From Verrucomicrobiaceae bacterium (GTDB lineage Bacteria; Verrucomicrobiota; Verrucomicrobiia; Verrucomicrobiales; Verrucomicrobiaceae), in NCBI GenBank assembly GCA_016795365.1, contig JAEUHN010000039.1, positions 1 to 64,000 of the forward strand: 64,000 nucleotides of DNA. The letters run 5' to 3'. This document shows positions 20,940 to 29,110 of the stretch, one piece after another; the first letter of the stretch is position 1; the number at the start of each line of letters is the position of its first letter. The notes under the pieces were generated by a model that did not search any database, was not told where the DNA came from, and saw nothing but the letters and a program-made list of their open reading frames with translations. The position numbers were made by a program, and so were the translations under genes.

Positions 20940-21638
20940 ATGAAAGAATTTGCCTACATTCCCGAAGATGGTGCCCGCCCGGCGGCCCTCCAGGCCGTTC
21001 CTTTCCTCAACAGCTTTTCCGACGAGCAGCTCGATGACGTGCTGAACTCCAGCAACCTCCTCCAGTGCGACGTTGGCGATGCGATTATCAAGGAGGGCAC
21101 GATTGACTCGCGCTTCTACATCCTGCTCAGCGGTCAGCTCGAGGTCCGCGTGGGCAACAAACCTGTCGCCAGCATTACCCGCGCAGGGGAAGTGTTTGGC
21201 GAACTCGCCCTGGTGAACCACGACAAGCGCCTAGCATCCGTGGTGGCCGCCTCGAAGGCCGTCTGCCTCGCAGTGGATCAGAAGTTCCTCCAGGACATCC
21301 ATCCTCGTGACGAAGATCCTGCCTTCCACGCGTCGTTGTTCGAATTCGTTGCCCGCCTGATCGCCAAAAAGCTGGATTCGACCTCGCGTCGTCTCGCCGA
21401 ACTGGAGAAAGAGCTGGTTGCCATTCAGGCGCAAGCACCTGCCAAGGCCAAAGCGAAGGCCCCCAAACCCGCAAAAGCGGTCAAAGCCAAGGCGGTCAAA
21501 GCCAAGGCGGTCAAGACGGTGGCCAAGGCGGTCAAAGGCAAGCCGGTGAAGAAGCCGGTGCGTCCCATGGCATCAAAAGCAAAGGCTCCTTCGAAGTTGG
21601 CGCGCAAAGCAAAGAAAGTGGCAAAGCGGAAGCGCTAA
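20940..21638 (+). CDS. Cyclic-nucleotide-binding domain protein with histone H1-like basic tail
   Basis: A 232-residue protein. Residues 16-135 form a cNMP-binding beta-roll: FYILLSGQLEVRVGNKPVASI, then the phosphate-binding cassette GEVFGELALVNHDKRLASVV, which keeps the Glu and an Arg. A helix with RRLAELEKELVAIQ may be coiled coil. Residues about 160-232 are almost only K, A, V and P (AKAVKAKAVKAKAVKTVAKA), like the C-tails of histone H1 and bacterial Hc1-type proteins, and could bind DNA or RNA. There is no helix-turn-helix, so it is not a CRP-type regulator. Start at ATG 20940; a longer frame from 20847 overlaps the LRR gene. A link of ligand sensing to nucleic acid binding is inference. 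Confidence 0.8.
   Translation: MKEFAYIPEDGARPAALQAVPFLNSFSDEQLDDVLNSSNLLQCDVGDAIIKEGTIDSRFYILLSGQLEVRVGNKPVASITRAGEVFGELALVNHDKRLASVVAASKAVCLAVDQKFLQDIHPRDEDPAFHASLFEFVARLIAKKLDSTSRRLAELEKELVAIQAQAPAKAKAKAPKPAKAVKAKAVKAKAVKTVAKAVKGKPVKKPVRPMASKAKAPSKLARKAKKVAKRKR
21477..21540 (+). repeat. 15-bp tandem repeats inside the basic tail
   Basis: The unit GCGGTCAAAGCCAAG recurs in tandem from 21477, with decayed copies to about 21540. It encodes the AVKAK repeats. Slippage at these units would change tail length in steps of five residues without shifting the frame. Confidence 0.7.
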
Positions 21639-21653
21639 CACCTGCTCCCCGCC

Positions 21654-22160
21654 GTGCATCAGCAGGAAAGTATCCTGGATCTATTTACCAGAATCGAGGC
21701 TCCGTCTTGCCGTGGCCCAGCGTCGCCTGACGAACTGGCAGCCACCGAGTGCAGGCTCGGTGGCAAACTGCCTGAGCGCTTCATGCGGTGGCATCTTGAA
21801 GCCGATGGATTTGATGGCGAGGCCGAAGTCAGCATGTGGCGATTTCCTGCCCTTGCGAAGATCATCTCGCTAAAGACTCTCAGCCCCTCCACGAGCGAGC
21901 TGCGCATCCGCTGTGGCAGCGACCAATCACGGATCGCCAAACCGGAAGACTATGCCCTCATTTGCGATCAGATGATTTACCTGCCGTTTTACGCGGTGAA
22001 TATTCGACCAGAGAGCCCCTACTTTGGCGAGGTCATCAGCTCTGCTAAAGAATGGCTGCCCGACGCAGACCTCGCAGCCGCCACCTTTGATGACTTCGCA
22101 GAGGCCTTGTTTCGATGCCCTGGGGACGTGTTGATTGCCCCGGCCATCTCAAACTTGTAG
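21654..22160 (+). CDS. SUKH (SMI1/KNR4-like) family protein
   Basis: A 168-residue soluble protein. LPERFMRWHLEADGFDGEAE (about 38-57) with the WRF and DDFAEALF elements fits the SMI1/KNR4 (SUKH) fold: a helix with an LP-x2-Y/F motif, then a D/N-G turn, and a closing DFxEAL helix. SUKH proteins are often immunity proteins against secreted nuclease toxins, but many stand-alone copies have unknown roles. The start is GTG at 21654, 15 nt after the previous stop, so it is probably co-transcribed with the cNMP-binding gene. No toxin gene is seen beside it. The assignment is moderate. Confidence 0.6.
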   Translation: MHQQESILDLFTRIEAPSCRGPASPDELAATECRLGGKLPERFMRWHLEADGFDGEAEVSMWRFPALAKIISLKTLSPSTSELRIRCGSDQSRIAKPEDYALICDQMIYLPFYAVNIRPESPYFGEVISSAKEWLPDADLAAATFDDFAEALFRCPGDVLIAPAISNL

Positions 22161-22162
22161 CA

Positions 22163-23524
22163 TCACCACAAATCAAACCACGTCCCAGGGAACGGCCGAA
22201 TCACCTCGGTGGTTGGCAGTTGGGTCTTGAACTGGCCTTCGAACCAGAGCTGCGCAGGCTCGTCGCCATGGACGAGGACAATCTTCTTGGGCTTGAGCTT
22301 CACGGCGTAGTCGAGGAGGTCCTCGCGCGGGGCGTGGGCGCTGAAGTCGAAGCTCTCGACGCGGGCGTTCACCGTGACGGGTGGCTTGTCCGCATCGAGC
22401 ACCACCTGCTGGCCCGGCTTGGCATGACGCACCTTGTAACCAGGAGAGTCAGGATCGGTGTAGCCGACGAAGGCGATGGTGTTGCGCGGGTTGTCCAGGA
22501 AGGTCTGGGCAAAGCCGTTGCTGGTGGTCTTCTCGGACATCATGCCGCTGCTAAGGGCGAAGATGCACTTCGGTTGATTCACGATCTCGCGGCGGCGGCG
22601 GCCGCTGGAAGGCACCAGGATGTCGATGTCATCCAGGAGCATGAAGCTGGGGTAATTACGCCGGGTGCTGCCGCAATACTTGTCGTGGAGGACGGTGATC
22701 TTGGTGCTCAGGCCACCGATGAAGAGGGGCATCTCAGGGATCAGATCGTTGAGATACAACTCGTGGAGCATGACCATGACTTCCTGCGTCTTGCCGAGGG
22801 CGAAGACGGGGATGAGCACGGAACCACCACGCTCGTAGGTCTCGCGGATCACTTTCCCCAGCCGTTCCTTTTCCAGGCGACGGGAGTAGCCAGCAGGGCG
22901 CTGATAGTCTCCGCGTGTGGTCTCCATGATCAGCACGTCGATGCCCTTTTTCGGGAAGTCGGCGGGCAGGCAGATGGTCTGGGACTCAAAGTTCACGTCA
23001 CCAGTGTAAAGCAGGCTCTTCCCCTTCTCGGTGATCTGGATGCCGGTGGAGCCAACGATGTGCCCTGCATCATGAAAGCGGCACTCGATGTCCGAATCGG
23101 GCAGCTCAAAGGCGCGCTTCAACTCCACGTAAGTCCACAGCCGGCGCAGGGATTCCACTTCCCGATGGGTAAAGAAGGGCATCTCGCCGAGGCCGGCCTC
23201 TTCGCGCTGCTTGCTCATCACGTTGACCGAGTTGTGCAGCATGGCATCCGAGACTTCGCCCGTGAACTCCGTCATGAACACCGGCGTGTTCGGATGGGCG
23301 CGTTGCAGCAGGGGCAAGGAACCCAGGTGGTCGTGATGCGCGTGGGAAAGCAGGATTGAATCCACGCTGTCGGCCGGAACAGAATCGAAGTCCGGCATGG
23401 CCTGGCGCCCTTCGGCCTTGGGATGCATCCCGGCGTCGATCACGAAACGATAGCCATCGGCAGATTCGAAGAGGTAGGAGTTGGCACCGATTTCGAGCCG
23501 ACGAGTCAGATTACGTAACCTCAT
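22163..23524 (-). CDS. Beta-CASP metallo-beta-lactamase-fold hydrolase (RNA-processing type)
   Basis: A 453-residue protein. The zinc motif HAHHDHLGS (about 60-68), a His in AGHIVGSTGI (about 154) and the Asp in YTGDVNFE (about 174) form the metal site. The beta-CASP insert (about 190-380) contains VLIPVFALGKTQEVM and FALSSGMMSEKTTSNGF. A late His lies in FSAHAPREDLLDY, and another in VLVHGDEPAQ. The order matches bacterial relatives of CPSF73/Integrator 11, which are predicted RNA endo- or exonucleases. It is cytoplasmic, with no signal peptide. The 3' end meets the SUKH gene tail to tail with a 2-nt gap. A second family member lies at 63238. Confidence 0.87.
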   Translation of the reverse strand: MRLRNLTRRLEIGANSYLFESADGYRFVIDAGMHPKAEGRQAMPDFDSVPADSVDSILLSHAHHDHLGSLPLLQRAHPNTPVFMTEFTGEVSDAMLHNSVNVMSKQREEAGLGEMPFFTHREVESLRRLWTYVELKRAFELPDSDIECRFHDAGHIVGSTGIQITEKGKSLLYTGDVNFESQTICLPADFPKKGIDVLIMETTRGDYQRPAGYSRRLEKERLGKVIRETYERGGSVLIPVFALGKTQEVMVMLHELYLNDLIPEMPLFIGGLSTKITVLHDKYCGSTRRNYPSFMLLDDIDILVPSSGRRRREIVNQPKCIFALSSGMMSEKTTSNGFAQTFLDNPRNTIAFVGYTDPDSPGYKVRHAKPGQQVVLDADKPPVTVNARVESFDFSAHAPREDLLDYAVKLKPKKIVLVHGDEPAQLWFEGQFKTQLPTTEVIRPFPGTWFDLW

Positions 23525-23656
23525 GGAATACTAAAGAAGCGGAAGACGGATGGGACTAAATGCAAAATCCCGACGATGAAACGCCGGGGCCGCCCATCGA
23601 GTCTGGAGAGCCGCTCCTGCCTATGCGCCAGCAAACGATCACAAGCAACCGCCACT

Positions 23657-24379
23657 TCACGCCATCGGGCAGCTGAGCCAGAAGGTGGTGGTGAAGTTCT
23701 CGGAATGCACGCCGAGTTGGAGATTCATTTGGTGGGACAGCATCGCGGCGATGGTCAGGCCCAGGCCAAGGTGATTGCTGTTCTTACTACCAGTGAACGG
23801 GCGGAAGACTTCGGAGAGTTTTTCGGGTGCAATGCTGGAGCCCGTATTGCTCACCAGGATGTCCACACGACGTTCCTGAGCCGGGGTGATCACGCCGGGA
23901 CCACACACGCGGAGCAAGGCACGTCCATTGCCTTTCTGCGCAGCCTCAGCGGCGTTTTTGAGCAGCTCGACCAGGATGTCTTTGAACTTCGTGGGATCGA
24001 CCATGATCGGAGGCAGCCCAGGCTGCACTTCGATGTCCAGGGGCACGCCAGCCTTGGTAAACGGCTCGCGCACGGTGGCATCGATCACATTGAGATAATC
24101 GCTCACCACCAGGGGCTGCGGACTCACCTTGGCACAGCCGCCAGCGCCACGAATGCGCTCGCTGAGGGCGGACATGTTAACAGAGGCTTCCTTGATGTGG
24201 CCCACATTTTCCAGCACGCCAGGGTCCGTGTCCTCGTTCATGAGGATGAGGCTGCTGAAGCCCTGGATGACGGCGAGGAGGTTGTTCAGCTTGTGGGTGA
24301 GCCCCCGCAGGAGTTCCTGATGAAAGCCTTCTCCGGTTTCACGGCCGAGATTGAGACTGGTAGGGAAGACGAACTGCAT
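23657..24379 (-). CDS. Histidine kinase core without sensor or receiver
   Basis: A 240-residue protein. A short N-terminus leads to an H-box in LLRGLTHKLNNLLAVIQGF (His near 29) and a DHp helix pair to about 90. The HATPase domain follows, with VELLKNAAEAA (N-box, near 140), DILVSNTGSSI (G1) and SNHLGLGLTIAAMLS (G2). The protein therefore has the catalytic parts of a HisKA/HATPase kinase but no transmembrane, PAS or receiver domain, and no response regulator lies beside it. It is probably soluble and takes its signal from a partner. It could work as a phosphatase or phosphotransfer protein. Confidence 0.82.
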   Translation of the reverse strand: MQFVFPTSLNLGRETGEGFHQELLRGLTHKLNNLLAVIQGFSSLILMNEDTDPGVLENVGHIKEASVNMSALSERIRGAGGCAKVSPQPLVVSDYLNVIDATVREPFTKAGVPLDIEVQPGLPPIMVDPTKFKDILVELLKNAAEAAQKGNGRALLRVCGPGVITPAQERRVDILVSNTGSSIAPEKLSEVFRPFTGSKNSNHLGLGLTIAAMLSHQMNLQLGVHSENFTTTFWLSCPMA

Positions 24380-24537
24380 GATGAGACTGGGAGGCAGAGG
24401 GTGACACGGAGGGCGGCCTAGCCGCAGGATTTGGGTCGATGATAATTAGCTGATGTTAAAATCAAAGCTAAAATATGGATAATCGAGGAAATGCGCTGGG
24501 TGCTAATCGCTGGAGCTTCCATGCGCGCAACGCCAGG

Positions 24538-25227
24538 TCACGTGCCGCGCCGGTTGCCGAAAAGGTCAATGTGAAGCCGCGGGCTATAACGATAGCCATG
24601 GGTCTTGCACGCCTCGACCAGCAAGCTGGTGCGGGATTGAATCGCCTCGGCGCTCGTGCCCTCGGGCATCAGCAGCACCTTCTCGGGCGGGATCGGCAGC
24701 CCCATGCTGGCGACCACGCCCCTCGCTTCCGCCAAATCCTCTGCGGTCGAGATTACGAACTTCAGCTGGAAGTCGTAGGCCTCGCACCAAGCTCTCAGAA
24801 CCGATGGTTGCGAACGCGTCTCCTCGTGCCGCTGCACCCAGGCTCCGGCCTCGGCCCCCGGCGTCGAATTGCTCAGCTTCGGGCTCAGGCTGACAAGGTC
24901 GCAGGCCACACCTTCGGGAGGCACCGTGCCTGCCGTTTCGATCGTGATGTGTTTCCCCGCATCGCGCAGCCTCGCGAGGAGTTCAGGCATCGCCTTGGCA
25001 ATCATGGGCTCCCCGCCCGTGACGACGACAAACCGCGTGGGATGGGCGAGCACGGCGGCCAGGATTTCATCGACGGCCATCTCCGTTCCTTCGGGCCGCC
25101 AGGAAGCATAGGGAGTGTCGCACCACCGGCAGCGGAGATTGCAGCCGGATGTGCGCACGAAAACGGAGGGCGTGCCCACCAGCGTGCCCTCGCCCTGAAC
25201 GGAGTAAAAGATCTCCGAGATCAACAT
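24538..25227 (-). CDS. queE: 7-carboxy-7-deazaguanine synthase
   Basis: A 229-residue radical SAM enzyme. The cluster motif C29-x3-C33-x2-C36 sits in TSGCNLRCRWCDT, preceded by YSVQGEGTLVGTPSVFVR, the QueE signature. VVTGGEPM and IETAGTVPP follow. It converts 6-carboxy-tetrahydropterin to 7-carboxy-7-deazaguanine, the ring-contraction step of queuosine (preQ0) synthesis, using SAM, Mg2+ and a 4Fe-4S cluster in the cytoplasm. No queC, queD or queF is in the window. It is divergent from the NlpC/P60-like gene 77 bp away. Confidence 0.95.
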   Translation of the reverse strand: MLISEIFYSVQGEGTLVGTPSVFVRTSGCNLRCRWCDTPYASWRPEGTEMAVDEILAAVLAHPTRFVVVTGGEPMIAKAMPELLARLRDAGKHITIETAGTVPPEGVACDLVSLSPKLSNSTPGAEAGAWVQRHEETRSQPSVLRAWCEAYDFQLKFVISTAEDLAEARGVVASMGLPIPPEKVLLMPEGTSAEAIQSRTSLLVEACKTHGYRYSPRLHIDLFGNRRGT

Positions 25228-25268
25228 CCGCCATCGCTAGCACGCCGCAGCGGAGCGTCACGAAAAGG

Positions 25269-25297
25269 TTGCCTTGATTATTTCGGATGTGTTAAAT
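25269..25297 (+). promoter_or_regulatory. Possible sigma-70-type promoter giving a leaderless start
   Basis: TTGCCT (25269-25274), a 17-nt spacer and TTAAAT (25292-25297). The predicted transcription start falls on or next to the ATG at 25305 of the NlpC/P60-like gene, which has no Shine-Dalgarno sequence. Pattern only. Confidence 0.3.
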
Positions 25298-25304
25298 TTT
25301 CACC

Positions 25305-25820
25305 ATGCTCGCCCTCACCCTCCGCCTCCTGCTGCTCCTGGGCACCAGTCTGCTCCTGGTGCAGTGCTCCTCGGGTCCGCGCGTCTGGACCTACAACTAC
25401 GAAAACGGCAAGACCAGCCTCCTGCTCAAGGACCAAGCCGTGCCGCCCGCGAATCTGCCCGAGCCGGTGATGAGAATGATCGCCGCCGGCAACAAGATCA
25501 AAGACAAGCCTTACCGCTGGGGCGGTGGCCATGGCAGGATCGAGGACAGTGGCTACGACTGCTCGGGTGCTGTCTGCTACCTCCTGCACCATGCCGGACT
25601 GCTCAGCCACCCCACGACCTCGGGTGAACTCCGCCGCTTCGGCGAGAAGGGCGAAGGCGAATGGGTGACGGTGTATGCGAAGGACGGCCACGCCTTCGTC
25701 GTGGTTGCCGGCCTGCGCCTTGATACCTCCAGCGCCAGCGGCCGAGACAAAGGCCCTCGCTGGACGATGGGCTCGCGAAGCCTGAGAGGGTTCAAGGCGC
25801 GGCACCCCGAGGGACTGTGA
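25305..25820 (+). CDS. NlpC/P60-like peptidoglycan hydrolase, lipoprotein
   Basis: A 171-residue protein. The leader ends in LLLVQC, a lipobox with Cys near 21. PYRWGGGHGRIEDSGYDCSG (about 65-84) matches the NlpC/P60 pattern with the catalytic Cys in DCSGAV. The His in DGHAFVVVAG (about 126) is the likely second member of the dyad. The family cuts peptide bonds in peptidoglycan stems outside the cytoplasm. The domain is compact (about 110 residues) and the third polar residue is not obvious, so substrate and full activity are uncertain. The zinc peptidase gene follows on the same strand after 56 bp. Confidence 0.78.
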   Translation: MLALTLRLLLLLGTSLLLVQCSSGPRVWTYNYENGKTSLLLKDQAVPPANLPEPVMRMIAAGNKIKDKPYRWGGGHGRIEDSGYDCSGAVCYLLHHAGLLSHPTTSGELRRFGEKGEGEWVTVYAKDGHAFVVVAGLRLDTSSASGRDKGPRWTMGSRSLRGFKARHPEGL

Positions 25821-25876
25821 GACTGCTGCGTTCGCGCCATTGCGCCTGATCCAGTTCGCCGCCATCATGGCCGCGC

Positions 25877-26590
25877 ATGATTTTCGTCCTCATCTTCGTC
25901 GCCATCGCAGGCTACGCCGCCGCGCGCTACGCTGCCGGTCGCTTCCAGCAGAACATGGAACGCGGACGTCGCGTGCAGGCACCGATCAACAAGACCGGGG
26001 CCGATATCGCGGCGGAGTTCCTCGCCTCTCACGAAGCCAGCGACGTGCAGATCCTTCGCCACACGAGCGTAGTGAGCGACTACTTCGATCCCAGCAGGCG
26101 ACGGCTTTTCCTGCGGCCAGAGATCTTTGATGGCAAGGACCTCGCCGCCTGGGCAGTCGCTCTTCACGAGGCCGCTCATGCTTTACAGGCTGGCGATGAC
26201 AAGGCTGCCCTCACCTGGCGACGCACCTGCATCAGCCTCACCCGCTACATGCCTGTGGCAGCAGGCATCGGAGCGGTCGCTATGACCTTGTTCCTCAAGC
26301 GCCCAGCTCGAGTGAGCCTGGCCATGTTTGCAGGCGTCTGTGCGATCGTCCTGCTGCTCAACATCGGCACCCTGGCTGTCGAGTTCAACGCCAACAAACG
26401 TTTGTTGAACTGGCTGGAAGACCGCCTGGAACGCTACCCTGATGACCTGGACAAGCTCCGCGAAATCCTTGGCTCCGTGGCGATTCGCGAGGTGGGCGAC
26501 ATCCTCAGTTCGCCCCGTTATTTCTTCCTCAGCGCCCTGCCCGGCACGAGCAGCGCACGGCCCACCAAGAAGGAAGATGGCGGGGCCTGA
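25877..26590 (+). CDS. Membrane zinc peptidase (YugP/Zn_peptidase_2 type)
   Basis: A 237-residue protein. It has an N-terminal membrane segment (about 2-20), then the zinc motif H97-E98-A-A-H101 in ALHEAAHALQ, followed by two membrane segments (about 124-140 and 147-166). EFNANKRLLNWLED then resembles the family's third metal-ligand helix (E/H-x2-A). This order fits PF04298 neutral zinc metallopeptidases such as YugP, whose substrates are unknown. It ends 22 bp before the convergent lipoprotein gene. Confidence 0.8.
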   Translation: MIFVLIFVAIAGYAAARYAAGRFQQNMERGRRVQAPINKTGADIAAEFLASHEASDVQILRHTSVVSDYFDPSRRRLFLRPEIFDGKDLAAWAVALHEAAHALQAGDDKAALTWRRTCISLTRYMPVAAGIGAVAMTLFLKRPARVSLAMFAGVCAIVLLLNIGTLAVEFNANKRLLNWLEDRLERYPDDLDKLREILGSVAIREVGDILSSPRYFFLSALPGTSSARPTKKEDGGA

Positions 26591-26612
26591 CAAGCGCCTT
26601 CCCAATTGAGGG

Positions 26613-27185
26613 TCATCTCGTTTTTGCAGAGGTTTGGTCGGTCGGCACCCTTGGCGAACCAAACGGATCTGGGTCGCGAGCCCTGGGATAAACGAACCAA
26701 GAACTCACCTCGATATTGGGAGCCAAAACAATGTTGCTCTGAAGAGCGTCATTGGAGTTCAGGTTAAAAAACGCATGCCACCCCTGCCGAAGGAGTGTGG
26801 TCTGACCTTCTTTCGCAGGAAGTCGGATGGGTGGAATGAATGTGATCATCCCATATCTGGCTCCGTGGTATCCCGTTTCGATCACTAGATCACCACCCAC
26901 CAACGGCTTTACCGCCTCCAAGCTGGTTCCTATTCCAATGTGTTGCCGATCAATGTCGCGAACAAGATGGCTGATCTTTTCCGCCTGTAATTCGAGAAGC
27001 TGCTCGTGGACTCGATGGGCTTTCTCAAGACTCAGGTGATCAAAGTCGATCTCGGAAACGATGGCATTCATCTCATCTGCCACTGTCTGGTAAGATTTTG
27101 TTCGACTCGAACAGGCACCCATACTCATGCAAAGCATCACAATGAGCCAAGCTGGCCAAGCCTGAGAAGTTGGGTGATTCATCAT
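26613..27185 (-). CDS. Uncharacterised lipoprotein
   Basis: A 190-residue protein with a leader ending in SMGACSS, a lipobox (Cys about 25). The mature part starts with a helical stretch (SLEKAHRVHEQLLELQAEKI) and then a beta-rich region (YHGARYGMITFIPPIRLP). I recognise no family. The start is ATG at 27185 with a second ATG at 27182; a longer frame from 27272 runs into the DUF1549/1553 gene. It follows that gene by 17 bp on the same strand and may be its co-transcribed tail gene. Confidence 0.65.
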   Translation of the reverse strand: MMNHPTSQAWPAWLIVMLCMSMGACSSRTKSYQTVADEMNAIVSEIDFDHLSLEKAHRVHEQLLELQAEKISHLVRDIDRQHIGIGTSLEAVKPLVGGDLVIETGYHGARYGMITFIPPIRLPAKEGQTTLLRQGWHAFFNLNSNDALQSNIVLAPNIEVSSWFVYPRARDPDPFGSPRVPTDQTSAKTR

Positions 27186-27202
27186 TTGTCTCGAGGGCTG
27201 TC

Positions 27203-29101
27203 TCAGTCCACGTAGCAGAACGCATTCGCATTCAGCAGCGCTAGGCAGTAGTCCGTCAAGGCCTCGCGCCACGTGCCCGTGAGAGCGGTTTGCTTCTCCA
27301 GGAAGTCGCGCCCCATCAGCACCTCCTGCGGCTGCGGTGCCCGACCGTAGCAGCGCCAGACGGCGGCCTGGACTACGCTCTCGGGCTCGGTGCCCGCGAT
27401 GGTAGTCACCACGTCTGCCAGCGAGGTGGCCATGCTCAGGCTGAAGGCCGAATTGAAAAGCATCAGCGATTGCGGAGCCGTCGTCGATTCACTGCGCCGA
27501 CCGCAACTCATCAAGGCATCCGGCCGGTCAAACACATCGAACAACGGGTAGCGAAGGTTTCTCCGGGCGAAGGCATAAATGCTGCGCCGGTCGTGCTCGG
27601 TCACATCTGGAGTGACGCTGATCTGCTTTTCCAGCAGCGTCTTGCTCACTTCCGGTGGCAGAGGCAGGCGCACGCCTTCGCCGCCTGGCTTCCAGTTGAT
27701 CCGTCCTGCCGTCATCAGCATCGCATCCCGCAGTTGCTCGCCCGTGAGTCGCCGACGCGGAAAATGCGCGTAAAGCATCGTGCGCTCCGCCGCTGCCTCG
27801 ACCGAAAGCGGCACTCCCTGCACGTCCCCCGCCTGACGATACGTGGCGCTCATCACGATGAGCTTGTGCATCGCCTTGAGGCTCCACCTTTCGCGCGGCA
27901 GCCGAGCCGCCAGCCAATCAAGCAATTCGGGATGCGTGGGCTTGTCGCCTTGATTGCCGAGGTCCGTCGGTGAGCCCACGAGCGGCTTGCCGAAATGGTT
28001 CATCCAAAGGCGGTTGGCGCTGCTGCGGAGGAAGAGCGCATTCGATGGCTGCGTGATCCAGCGCGCAAGTGCCGCACGACGCCCCGTGGACCTGGACGAC
28101 TCCACCGAATAAACCTCGATGCCCGCCGGATTCGCGATGCGCGGATAGCCCGCCTGGATAGCCGGTCCCGGACGATGATGGTCGCCACGGATGCACACCT
28201 TGCTCACCGGCACCGACTTGCCCGACTCCACAAAGGTGGGACCGAGCTGCTTGTCGCGCTTCAGCTTGGGCACATTGTCAAAACACGCCCGCAGCCGGTA
28301 GAAGTCCGCCTGGCTGATCGGATCATACGGATGGTCATGGCACTGCGCGCAGCCGATCGTGATCCCGAGAAAAGCACTGCCCACGGTGCTGGCGATGCCG
28401 TTGAGCAGGAGGTGCATGCGCTCGTCCTGGAAGTTGGTATCCGGCATGTCAGGCCCCGCGAGCAGGAAGCCCGTGGCCACAGCGTCGCCACCGGGCAGTT
28501 CATCGCCTGCGATCTGCATGGCCACGAAGTCATCGTAAGGCAGGTCGGCGTTGAGGGCCTTGATCACCCAGTCGCGATACTGCCAGGACTGCTTACGATC
28601 GAGGTCGTGTTCGAATCCATCGGTCTCGGCGAAACGAGCGAGGTCCAGCCACTGCTGAGCCCAATGTTCGCCGTATTGATCCATCGAAAGCAGCCGATCG
28701 ACGAGTGCCTCATAGGCCCGAGGGTCCGTCGCGCTGCTGGCCTCGAAGGCCTTCACCTCGTCCGGCGTGGGCGGCAGACCAATCAAATCAAAGCTCAGCC
28801 GTCGAATCAGCGTAGCCGCATCAGCAGGAGCCGCGAGCCGGAGGTTCTTTGCTTCCAGGCGCTGAAGCACAAACCGGTCGATGTCATTGACCACGCGGTC
28901 CGCCGTCTTCACCTGCGGCGGCTCCGGGCTGAGCAAGGGGCGGAAGGCCCAGTGCTCGCGATCTTTTTCCGTGATCGGCGGTTCATCTTTGACGGGGTCA
29001 TTCGAGGCGCGAATCGGCTTTGCTTCCGATAGCATCGGCACAGCCAGCGCACCGATGAAGGCGAAGCGAACAAAGAACTGTGGCACAACCTTCTTCATCA
29101 T
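27203..29101 (-). CDS. DUF1549/DUF1553 (PSD1-type) exported protein
   Basis: A 632-residue protein with a signal peptide (cleavage after LSEAKP or nearby, about 28). The DUF1549 domain (about 70-290) has LIRRLSFDLIGLPPTPDEV, AQQWLDLARFAETDGF and the CAQCHDHPYDPIS element. DUF1553 (about 340-605) has STGRRAALARWITQPSNALF, HPELLDWLA and QSLMLFNS. CAQCH is the only CxxCH, and the usual N-terminal PSCyt1 heme domain is missing, so it is a trimmed family member. The role of the family is unknown; it is linked to DUF1501 proteins in operons. The DUF1501 gene lies 9 bp upstream. Confidence 0.9.
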   Translation of the reverse strand: MMKKVVPQFFVRFAFIGALAVPMLSEAKPIRASNDPVKDEPPITEKDREHWAFRPLLSPEPPQVKTADRVVNDIDRFVLQRLEAKNLRLAAPADAATLIRRLSFDLIGLPPTPDEVKAFEASSATDPRAYEALVDRLLSMDQYGEHWAQQWLDLARFAETDGFEHDLDRKQSWQYRDWVIKALNADLPYDDFVAMQIAGDELPGGDAVATGFLLAGPDMPDTNFQDERMHLLLNGIASTVGSAFLGITIGCAQCHDHPYDPISQADFYRLRACFDNVPKLKRDKQLGPTFVESGKSVPVSKVCIRGDHHRPGPAIQAGYPRIANPAGIEVYSVESSRSTGRRAALARWITQPSNALFLRSSANRLWMNHFGKPLVGSPTDLGNQGDKPTHPELLDWLAARLPRERWSLKAMHKLIVMSATYRQAGDVQGVPLSVEAAAERTMLYAHFPRRRLTGEQLRDAMLMTAGRINWKPGGEGVRLPLPPEVSKTLLEKQISVTPDVTEHDRRSIYAFARRNLRYPLFDVFDRPDALMSCGRRSESTTAPQSLMLFNSAFSLSMATSLADVVTTIAGTEPESVVQAAVWRCYGRAPQPQEVLMGRDFLEKQTALTGTWREALTDYCLALLNANAFCYVD

Positions 29102-29110
29102 CTCGAACGG

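Noticed and set aside
21477..21540. Short tandem repeats as a CRISPR array
   Set aside because: Units are 15 bp without spacers, lie in frame inside a gene and encode AVKAK repeats.
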